The notes under the pieces are model-generated. The model did no database searches. It was not told the origin of the DNA and saw only the letters and a list, made by a program, of their open reading frames with translations. From assembly GCF_016862435.1 (NCBI RefSeq), contig NZ_BOMY01000038.1:1-64000 (forward strand): a stretch of DNA of 64,000 nt. The letters run 5' to 3'. Made by a program: the position numbers and the translations under genes. Below are positions 1-6,412 of this stretch, one piece after another. The first letter of the stretch is position 1, and every line of letters starts with the position of its first letter. The DNA comes from Paractinoplanes tereljensis. GTDB lineage: Bacteria > Actinomycetota > Actinomycetes > Mycobacteriales > Micromonosporaceae.

Positions 1-125
1 GGCCGGGCCGGCGGGCCAGCGGCCGGGCCGGCGGGCCAGCGGCCGGGCCGGCGGGCCAGCGGGCCAGCGGCCGGGCCAGCGGGTCGGCTGGCCAGCGGCC
101 GGACCGGCGGGTCGACGAGCCAGCG
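1..125. repeat. GC-rich short tandem repeat at window edge
   Basis: Three exact head-to-tail copies of the 20-mer ggccgggccggcgggccagc, then decaying copies in which gccagcggccgg recurs. The array touches the left edge, so its full length is unknown. No gene is visible in it. It may be a structured intergenic spacer or a slippage-prone array. Confidence 0.85.
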
Positions 126-392
126 GCCGGGCCTCCCATATTGCGGGCATACGATCCCGCCTTGCGGACGAAGCCTCCACATCGTGGCCGCGGCACCCCG
201 ATATGCCGTCTATATCCGGCAGCGATAGGGCGGCCTGCGGCGAACTTGTCGAATTGGCACCCCGCTCAGTGATTTACCGTTCCAAGATCTGCGATTTTCC
301 GGCGCGGGAGCTGCAGGAGAAGCCGCATAACTTCCAAAACGCCCTTCGCCGCCGGGGTAGGCAGCTACGCGTGTTGGCCGGCTGAGCAGCGA
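126..392. other. Intergenic stretch with no supported gene
   Basis: The short open frames here lack a ribosome binding site, third-position G/C bias and any recognisable motif. The part around 260-340 is somewhat richer in A/T than its surroundings. Nothing else is seen between the two repeat arrays. Confidence 0.5.
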
Positions 393-640
393 GCCCGGCG
401 GGGTTGGGGTGAGAGCCCGGCGGGGTTGGAGTGGAGGCCCGGCGGGGTTGGAGTGAAAGCCCAGCGGGGTTGGAGTGAAAGCCCAGCGGGGTTGGAGTGA
501 AAGCCCGGGGTTGGAGTGGAGGCCCGGGGTTGGAGTGGAGGCCCGGGGTTGGAGTGAGGGCCCGGGGTTGGAGTGGAGGCCCGGGGTTGGAGTGAGGGCC
601 CGGCGGGGGTGGGGTGAGGGCCCGGCGGGGTTGGGGGTGA
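393..640. repeat. Tandem array of 19/22-bp units
   Basis: Twelve consecutive units begin with gccc and contain ggggttgg(a/g)gtg. The first five and last two are about 22 bp (gcccggcggggttggagtg plus three bases). The middle five are 19 bp because cgg is missing (gcccggggttggagtggag). The change of unit length inside one array points to replication slippage or unequal crossing-over. Open frames run across it on both strands but give only low-complexity Pro/Gly/Trp-rich peptides. It lies downstream of the S53 peptidase gene. Confidence 0.9.
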
Positions 641-760
641 GGGGTCTGGATGCGCGAGAGTCGCTTCGCGGGCCGGTGTTGCACGCCGGCCGCGCGGTGT
701 GGGCGGTCGGGTGCGGTTGCGGTTGTGGAGGTCGCCGCCCGTATCGGAAAAGCTTGGTCT
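641..760. repeat. Dispersed repeat, copy A
   Basis: This stretch aligns over about 120 nt with 15729-15850. Shared blocks include gcgcgagagtcgct, gccggtgttgc and ggcggtcgggtg. Identity judged by eye is about 80 percent with a short gap. Both copies lie just beyond the 3' end of a minus-strand gene and next to truncated genes. No coding potential is shared between the copies, so it is a DNA-level element of unknown role. Confidence 0.7.
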
Positions 761-790
761 TGAACCGGAAAGCTGTCCGGGGTTGACGCG

Positions 791-886
791 ATGGACCGGG
801 CGTTGGTCGACATCCGGATGCGAGACCTGTTCGTCATGAGGGCCTCGCCAGGATGGTTCGGGCTGTTTCGGGTCCTGGGATGCTGA
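791..886 (+). pseudogene. 5' remnant of a GH43 glycosidase gene
   Basis: The 31-codon frame from ATG 791 to TGA 886 starts MDRALVDIRMRDLFV and continues with ASPG-x-F-x-L. It matches the first 25 residues or so of the intact GH43 protein at 53503 (MSRALSEIRMRDPFI, then ASPGKFVL). The catalytic-base Asp region (RMRD) is kept, but a stop follows at codon 32 and nothing of the propeller remains. It is best read as the leftover start of a duplicated or lost GH43 gene, lying tail-to-tail with the S53 peptidase gene. Confidence 0.7.
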
Positions 887-890
887 GCGG

Positions 891-2159
891 TCAGGGTGGG
901 GTCAGGCCGGTCAGGCCGGTTGGGGTGCCCCAGCCGGTTGGGCCGTCATAGCCGGTTGTGCCGGTGCACAGGTAGTCGCCGCCGCAGGTGGCGGAGTTTG
1001 GGCCGGGGACGTTGCTGCCCGTCGTCACGTCTCGGAAGGCGGTGGCGCTGTGCCTCAACCACGGCACCGAGCCGTCGTTGATTCGGCTTGAGGCGCCGGT
1101 CATGGCGTACAGGGCCGCGATTATCGGGGCTGAGGCGCTGGTGCCGCCTACTATCTGCCAGGCCGCTACCGGGTATGAGTTGTAGACGGCCACGCCCGTG
1201 GCCGGGTCGGCCACCGCGGCCACGTCGTTGAGCATGCGCATCGGGCAGTTCGGGTCGGTCTGCCAGGACGGCTTTGGCATGTAGGCCGAGCAACCCGAGC
1301 CGGTCAGCGACCACACCGACTCCGACCACGTGCCGGCGGCGTTCTTGGTCAGGGTGGTGCCGCCTACCGAGGTTACGTGCCCGGATGCGGCCGGGAAGGA
1401 GACCGAGTAACCGATGTCGCCGGCGCTGACCACGATCGGGTGTCCGGGGTGGATGTAGTGCGACTCGAACTCGGTCTGCCCGGGGAACTCGACGCCGGTG
1501 CCGTAGCTGTTGGAGACGGTGTCCGCGCCCAGCGCCACGGCCGTGTCCACCGCCGCGCCCAGGTCGTCGAAGCCGTTGGAGGTGGCCTGCACCAGTAGGA
1601 TCTTGCAGGCGGGGCAGACGGCCGAGACCATGTCCACGTCCAGCGACTGCTCCAGCGCCCAGCCCGGGTCGGGGGCGGGCAGCGGACTTGTGGCGCCGTC
1701 CTGGTTGACGATGCGCAGGCAACCGCTGGCCACGGTGCAGGCCGGCAGTCCGTAGGTGCTGCGGTAGACGGCCAGGTCGGCCTCGAGGTTGGGGTTCGTG
1801 AAGGCGTCCACGATGGCGACGGTCCGGCCGGTGCCGCCGGCCGAGATGTTGTAGGCCGAGACCAGGTCGGCCGGCGCGAGCCCGGCCGGCGCGGCGAGGG
1901 TGCCGACCGGGCCGCCGCTCACCACCACCTTGGCGAAGCAGGTGGCCTTGGGCGGCGCGACGCGGGGACACGCGTCCCGCACCACAAAGGACGTCGCGGT
2001 TGGCGATTCGGCGGCAGCCGTCGTGGATGGCGGCTCGACAGCGTCCGCCGCGGATGACGGCCCGGCGGCAGCGGCCGTTGCGGTCAGGGTGGTTGCCCAG
2101 GTCAGCATGGCGGCGGCAGTGGCGGCGCCGAGGGCGAGCAGTGGGGTGCGGATACGCAT
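891..2159 (-). CDS. Secreted S53 (sedolisin/kumamolisin-type) serine peptidase
   Basis: A 422-residue secreted endopeptidase. Residues 1-32 form an Ala-rich signal peptide after MRIRT. The sedolisin catalytic set is visible: Glu170 and Asp174 in ALEQSLDVDM, oxyanion Asp248 in SAGD, and Ser341 in GGTSAS. A C-terminal FRDV plus GYDGPTGWG fits the family's calcium site. S53 enzymes normally carry a prodomain of roughly 180 residues; here only about 90 residues precede the catalytic core, so a classical pro-kumamolisin domain is absent. The ATG at 2159 is chosen because it opens the signal peptide and lies 17 nt after the upstream gene. The two genes probably form one operon, and the large upstream protein may replace the prodomain in trans (inference). 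Confidence 0.85.
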   Translation of the reverse strand: MRIRTPLLALGAATAAAMLTWATTLTATAAAAGPSSAADAVEPPSTTAAAESPTATSFVVRDACPRVAPPKATCFAKVVVSGGPVGTLAAPAGLAPADLVSAYNISAGGTGRTVAIVDAFTNPNLEADLAVYRSTYGLPACTVASGCLRIVNQDGATSPLPAPDPGWALEQSLDVDMVSAVCPACKILLVQATSNGFDDLGAAVDTAVALGADTVSNSYGTGVEFPGQTEFESHYIHPGHPIVVSAGDIGYSVSFPAASGHVTSVGGTTLTKNAAGTWSESVWSLTGSGCSAYMPKPSWQTDPNCPMRMLNDVAAVADPATGVAVYNSYPVAAWQIVGGTSASAPIIAALYAMTGASSRINDGSVPWLRHSATAFRDVTTGSNVPGPNSATCGGDYLCTGTTGYDGPTGWGTPTGLTGLTPP

Positions 2160-2176
2160 CTGTCTTCCCTTCGGGG

Positions 2177-4228
2177 TCAGCCGGCCACGCGCACGGCGCG
2201 GATGACGGTCTGGTCGAGCGTTGCGCCGGCCGGGTCGGTGGCGTGAATGCGCAGGGAGAGGTAACCGGCGGGGGCGGGTGGCACGGTTGCCGTGAATCGG
2301 CCGCTGCCAGCTGCTGCGGCGGTCACCGGTGTCCAGGTGGTGCCGTCGTCGGTGGAGACGTCCAGCGTGAGGTGTTCGGAGATCGGCGTTGGGTCGTAGG
2401 ACTGACGCCGTAGCGTCACCGACAGCGGCGTGTCCACGCCCGCTCGGATCGCGTTGGTGGTGTCCGCCGCGATGCCGTATTCGGCGAACAGCAGCGGCAG
2501 GAACGCGCAGGGGGCGTCGCAGGTTCGGCCGGTCGGCAGCGAAGCCGTTGGCGATGCGGTGTGCCAGCTCCAGGCGGTGTGCACCCGGTCGGCGGTGCTC
2601 GACCACGATGCCGACGCTGCGGTGTCCAGCTCCAGCCTCAGCTGGGTCGCGGCGGCGGGGATGGCGATGCTGCCGACCGGGTCGGTGCCTTCGGCGATCA
2701 GGGCGCTATCGGCGTACACCCGGGTCTGGATGTTGACCTTGGTGGTTTCGCTGGAAACCATGCGGATCGCGTGGCCGCCGGCATCCATCCTCGGTCTTAG
2801 GTCGAGTTGCAGCTGGTTGGCCTGGCGGCAGGCGGGGCACGGCAGGGGGCGCAGGGTGGTCAGGTCGACGCCGGGCACGGCTGGCGCCGCGAAGTAACGG
2901 TCGGTCGTGCGCTGCCCGGGTCGATAGGCGACCAGGGCGGACTGCGCGCTGCCGTTGAAGTCGTCCGGTTGCGCTACGGCCGAGCCGACCCAGCCGACGC
3001 CGGGGAGCGCTGAGACGTACTCGGTGCGGCGCAGCGGCGCCACCGCCGTGCTGGCGAAGCGGATCGGGAACTGCTCCCAGGGCTGGAACGAGGTGCGGTA
3101 GGTGCTGATCCGCGAGGTGTCGCCCTCGGCCGCGTAGGTCGCGTCCAGCGTCGCCAGGCCGGCGGCCGGGACCTTCTCGGCGAAGTCGGCCGGCACCTCG
3201 CCCTCGGTCGGGAAGACCAGGTCATAGAGGTACGGGTCGGGGGCGGTGGCCGGGGAGGTCAGCCGGAAGTAGGTGTACCAGCGCACCGCGCCCAGGGAGA
3301 CCGGGTCGGTGGGCGTTACCGACAGCGACGGGGAGCCGCCGATCATCATCACCGCGGTGGTCGAGTCGGAGCCGGCCGCCGATTGCCGTGAGTAGGTGGC
3401 CTGCATCTGCTCCAGCCCGGACGGGTTGGGTGTGGCCGGCACCGGTACGACCGTCGTCGCGGTGGCGGCGTCCGCGGTTACCGTCAGCTCGGTGCCGGTC
3501 ACCGCCAGCTCGGGGAAGAAGAGGAGGGCGTCGCCTCGATAGACGCCGTCCGCGTCGTAGGTGGTGATGTTGACCTCGATCGAGTAGTGCCCAACCGGGA
3601 CGCTGAACGACACCTGCCCGTCGCGGAACGGCTGCAGGCTGCTGAAACGCTGGACGTCCTCGACGTTGGTGGCCGCTACGCCGCCGCTGAACGCGGGGGC
3701 GCCCAGCTTGTCGAGGCCCTTCACGGTCAGCGTGGCCACCGGGTATTGCGGGGCGGCGGTGGGCTCGTCGGCGGGGGCGCCCAGCTTCTTGACGCCCGCG
3801 AGCGCACCGTGGGCGAGGCCGGCGCCGAAGGCGGCCGGGTCGTCGATCCGGCCGGTCGGCACGTCGAGGCCCGGGATGTCGTGCGGGGTCGCGCCGGGCG
3901 CCCACTCCACCCGGAGTGCGGGCGGCGGCGCGAGCACGTCGAACAGCGCGAGATCCAGCTCGCGGCCGACGAATGGCATGGCTTCGTCCGGTACGACGTA
4001 GAGGTGTTCGCCGACCGCCATGCTGCGGATCCGCACCGGGTCGGCGGTGGTGGTCGCGGCGGCCTCCACGGCACCGCCCTCTTTATCGAGGAAGAGGCGC
4101 TCCCCCGTCGGCAGCGTGAGCCGCACCGGGTTCTCGTCGGCGTGGACGGTGCCCGGCACGGCGGCCAGCGCGCCGATGAAGGCGAGCGCGAGCGCGGCCA
4201 GCCCGGCGGTGATCCTGAGGCGAAGCAT
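2177..4228 (-). CDS. Secreted subtilisin-scaffold protein without a catalytic domain
   Basis: A 683-residue exported protein with a signal peptide (about residues 1-30, ending near VHA). The N-terminal part (TGERLFLD, then EHLYVVPDEAMPF and LDLALFDV) resembles the leader region of large actinobacterial S8 peptidases. The C-terminal part (ATLTVKGLDKLGAP, and LDVSTDDGTTWTPV near the end) resembles their accessory domains. No S8 Asp/His/Ser motifs lie between them, so the peptidase domain appears to be missing. ATG 4228 is preferred over ATG 4234 because GGAGGG sits 6 nt before it, whereas it directly abuts the first ATG. It is followed at once by the S53 peptidase gene. Family assignment rests on recalled motif similarity. 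Confidence 0.65.
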   Translation of the reverse strand: MLRLRITAGLAALALAFIGALAAVPGTVHADENPVRLTLPTGERLFLDKEGGAVEAAATTTADPVRIRSMAVGEHLYVVPDEAMPFVGRELDLALFDVLAPPPALRVEWAPGATPHDIPGLDVPTGRIDDPAAFGAGLAHGALAGVKKLGAPADEPTAAPQYPVATLTVKGLDKLGAPAFSGGVAATNVEDVQRFSSLQPFRDGQVSFSVPVGHYSIEVNITTYDADGVYRGDALLFFPELAVTGTELTVTADAATATTVVPVPATPNPSGLEQMQATYSRQSAAGSDSTTAVMMIGGSPSLSVTPTDPVSLGAVRWYTYFRLTSPATAPDPYLYDLVFPTEGEVPADFAEKVPAAGLATLDATYAAEGDTSRISTYRTSFQPWEQFPIRFASTAVAPLRRTEYVSALPGVGWVGSAVAQPDDFNGSAQSALVAYRPGQRTTDRYFAAPAVPGVDLTTLRPLPCPACRQANQLQLDLRPRMDAGGHAIRMVSSETTKVNIQTRVYADSALIAEGTDPVGSIAIPAAATQLRLELDTAASASWSSTADRVHTAWSWHTASPTASLPTGRTCDAPCAFLPLLFAEYGIAADTTNAIRAGVDTPLSVTLRRQSYDPTPISEHLTLDVSTDDGTTWTPVTAAAAGSGRFTATVPPAPAGYLSLRIHATDPAGATLDQTVIRAVRVAG

Positions 4229-4259
4229 CCGCATCCCTCCAATTAATCGAGGAATGTCT

Positions 4260-4288
4260 ATATTGGGAGCGCTCCCACCTCAGGTCAA
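4260..4288 (-). promoter_or_regulatory. Promoter with CebR-like operator
   Basis: On the minus strand, TTGACC (4288-4283) and CAATAT (4265-4260) are 17 nt apart, a good -35/-10 pair for the scaffold-peptidase operon. Between them lies the perfect palindrome TGGGAGCGCTCCCA (4264-4277). This is the sequence known as the CebR site in Streptomyces, where a LacI-family repressor responds to cello-oligosaccharides. Control of this operon by such a repressor is inference; no cebR gene is in the window. Confidence 0.75.
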
Positions 4289-4292
4289 CCCC

Positions 4293-5144
4293 TCAGCGCA
4301 CCTGCTTTGCCTGGAACTGCATGCGCGGCGCCGCGTAGAACTCCTGCGCCTCCACCAGTTGGAGCTCGCGTTCGCCGGACCGGAAAGTGGTGTCGATCAG
4401 GTCGAAAATGCTGGAGGCCGTACGCTCCAGCGACACCGCCGCGTTCCGGGTCGCGACGTAGTGGGCGGTGAACAACGCGGCCGTCACGTCACCCGAGCCG
4501 TTCGCCTTGAACGGCAGGTGCGGGGTGGTCACCAGCCAGGCGCCGGCCTCGTCCACCGCGAGCATCTCGATCGTGCCCTCGTCCCGGTCGGGCCGCTCCA
4601 CGCTGGTGACCAGCACGGTCGACGGGCCGGCGGCCCGGGCCAGGTCGGCCGAGGCCAGGGTGGACTCGATGTCGGCCGGCTCGGTGCCGGTCAGGTAGCC
4701 CAGCTCGAACTGGTTGGGCGTGATGATGTCGGCCACCGGCACGACCCGGTCCCGCAGCAGGTCGGGGATCTCCGGCGCGACGAAGCAGCCGGACTTGGCG
4801 TTGCCCATGACCGGGTCACACGCGTAGAGCGCGGCCGGGTTCGCGGCCTTGACCCGGCGGACGGCGTCAACGATCACGTCACCGATGCCCACCCCGCCCT
4901 GATATCCGGACAGCACCGCGTCGATCTGCGCGAACACCCCGCGCTCCTCGACCCCGAGCAGGATCTCGGCCACGTCCGACGGCGGGATCAGCGGCCCCCG
5001 CCAGGCGCCGTAGCCGGTGTGGTTGGAGAAGTTCACGGTGGGGACCGGGACGACCTCGACGCCGATCCGCTGCAGCGGGAACACCGCCGCGGAGTTCCCG
5101 ACGTGCCCGTACGCAACGGCTGACTGGATGGACAGAACCTTCAT
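4293..5144 (-). CDS. pdxY: Pyridoxal kinase
   Basis: A 283-residue ribokinase-fold enzyme that phosphorylates pyridoxal with ATP in vitamin B6 salvage. The family N-terminus MKVLSIQSAVAYGHVGNSAA and the motifs NFSNHTGYG and YACDPVMG are present. The ATP/anion-hole motif appears as KANGSGDV, with the catalytic Asp in GSGD. Length fits PdxY. ATG 5144 is used because it begins the conserved MKVLSIQS; a GTG two codons upstream is possible. It lies 19 nt downstream of the propeller gene on the same strand, so the two may be co-transcribed. Confidence 0.93.
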   Translation of the reverse strand: MKVLSIQSAVAYGHVGNSAAVFPLQRIGVEVVPVPTVNFSNHTGYGAWRGPLIPPSDVAEILLGVEERGVFAQIDAVLSGYQGGVGIGDVIVDAVRRVKAANPAALYACDPVMGNAKSGCFVAPEIPDLLRDRVVPVADIITPNQFELGYLTGTEPADIESTLASADLARAAGPSTVLVTSVERPDRDEGTIEMLAVDEAGAWLVTTPHLPFKANGSGDVTAALFTAHYVATRNAAVSLERTASSIFDLIDTTFRSGERELQLVEAQEFYAAPRMQFQAKQVR

Positions 5145-5163
5145 GCCCACAGCGTAGAGACCG

Positions 5164-6294
5164 TCAGGAGCGGAACTGCGCGAAGCGGGGGCGGGCGGCT
5201 CCGCCGAACGCGGTGAACTCGCCGCCGACCGTGATCGCCCGGGTGACCGGGTTGACGCTCAGGGTGAGCACCCCCCAGCGGCCGTTGCTGCGGGGGTTCC
5301 AGCCGAGCAGCGTGCCGCTGGCCGAATCCCAGGCGCCCAGCTTGGGCTGACTCCGCATCCGCGGCGCGCACCACGAGGTCGCCGTGCGCGAGCGCTGCGG
5401 GCAGGCCACGGTGAAGTGCCCACCGCCGTAGACGACGCCGTTCAGGTAGGCGATCGCCTGCACATCACCGTCGGTGACGCTGCTCCACACCATCGACCCG
5501 TCCGGCCGGTACGCGACCACCCGGCCGCCCGGGCCGGCCAGCGCGGCGTACACCCGGTCGCCGTTGGTGGTCAGAGCCATCACCGAGTACGGCGTCGCCG
5601 GGCGGAAGCCCGGGTCGACCTGCCCGTCGGTGAGCCGCCGCGCGGAGAGGTGGCCCTTGATGCTGCCACCGACGTACAGCCGGGTCCCGGCCGTGCTCAG
5701 CGTCCGCACCAGCCCGTCCACCCCACCGCGGAAACCACTGTCCAGGGCGCCGTCGGACAGCCGGAACGCGGCCAGGTTGCGGACCGACCGGCCGTCCACC
5801 GACCGGATGCGGCCGCCCAGGTAGAGCCGCCCGCCCGCGGCGGCCAGCGCCTGGCCGATGCCGCCGACGGCGTGCCGCAGCGGACCCACCGCGCCACTGC
5901 GCAGGTCGATGCCGGCCAGGCCGGCCCGGGGCTGACCACCCACGGTGCTGAATTTGCCGGTCGCGTAGACCGAGGACCCGCTGGCGGCCAGCGCCATCAC
6001 GGTGCCGTCGGCGAGCGGGGCCCAGGGCAGCAGCTTGCCGGTGCGCGAGTCCACCGCGGCGAGCCGCTTGCGGGGCACCGACTTCCCGTCGACGACCGCG
6101 TGGGTGAAGCTGCCGCCCAGGTAGATCGTGCCGCCCACGTTGGTGCTGGCGTACACCAGCCCGTCGAATCCGACCGTGGGATCCGGCCTCGCCGAGACCA
6201 GCGAGGTGGCCGCCTCGGCCGCCATTGGCGTGCCCGCGAAGGCCAGCACACCCGACAGAACCATCCCCAGACCCGACCGCCACACAAGACCCAT
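5164..6294 (-). CDS. Secreted beta-propeller protein
   Basis: A 376-residue protein with an N-terminal signal peptide (ending near AAEA, about residue 29). At least six repeats of about 40-45 residues follow, with the pattern x-VYATGKF/LYLGGRI...G...R.NLAA.....G, typical of secreted seven-bladed propellers of the delta-60/DUF5122 type. No catalytic residues are recognised, so a binding or scaffold role is likely. ATG 6294 precedes a hydrophobic leader and has AAGG about 9 nt upstream. It is divergent from the rhamnogalacturonan lyase gene across a 118-bp regulatory gap, so it may respond to the same signal. Confidence 0.65.
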   Translation of the reverse strand: MGLVWRSGLGMVLSGVLAFAGTPMAAEAATSLVSARPDPTVGFDGLVYASTNVGGTIYLGGSFTHAVVDGKSVPRKRLAAVDSRTGKLLPWAPLADGTVMALAASGSSVYATGKFSTVGGQPRAGLAGIDLRSGAVGPLRHAVGGIGQALAAAGGRLYLGGRIRSVDGRSVRNLAAFRLSDGALDSGFRGGVDGLVRTLSTAGTRLYVGGSIKGHLSARRLTDGQVDPGFRPATPYSVMALTTNGDRVYAALAGPGGRVVAYRPDGSMVWSSVTDGDVQAIAYLNGVVYGGGHFTVACPQRSRTATSWCAPRMRSQPKLGAWDSASGTLLGWNPRSNGRWGVLTLSVNPVTRAITVGGEFTAFGGAARPRFAQFRS

Positions 6295-6346
6295 GAAGAC
6301 GACCTTATGAGGATATTGCGGGGTTCGGGACGAAGATCGACAAAGG

Positions 6347-6392
6347 TTGACCAAAGATAACGATCGATGGACACTCCCTGGAAAGCGCTTAC
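6347..6392 (+). promoter_or_regulatory. Promoter with LacI-type operator for the PL11 gene
   Basis: TTGACC (6347-6352), a 17-nt spacer and GACACT (6370-6375) form a candidate promoter. GGAAAGCGCTTACC (6380-6393, imperfect palindrome around AGCGCT) overlaps the expected start of transcription. Such sites are typical of LacI/GalR repressors of polysaccharide genes in actinomycetes. It differs from the CebR-like site at 4264, so a different repressor is likely. Confidence 0.55.
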
Positions 6393-6412
6393 CTCCGCCC
6401 TGGGAGAGCTGG

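Noticed and set aside
203..385. 60-codon open frame on the plus strand
   Set aside because: No ribosome site, no third-position G/C bias and no recognisable motif; it runs into the tandem array.
393..640. Possible CRISPR array
   Set aside because: Units are contiguous without unique spacers, and no cas genes are present.
274..837. Open frames on both strands across the tandem array, with Pro- or Gly/Trp-rich repeat peptides
   Set aside because: The frames exist only because the repeat units lack stops; the translation is low complexity and includes length changes of the DNA repeat.
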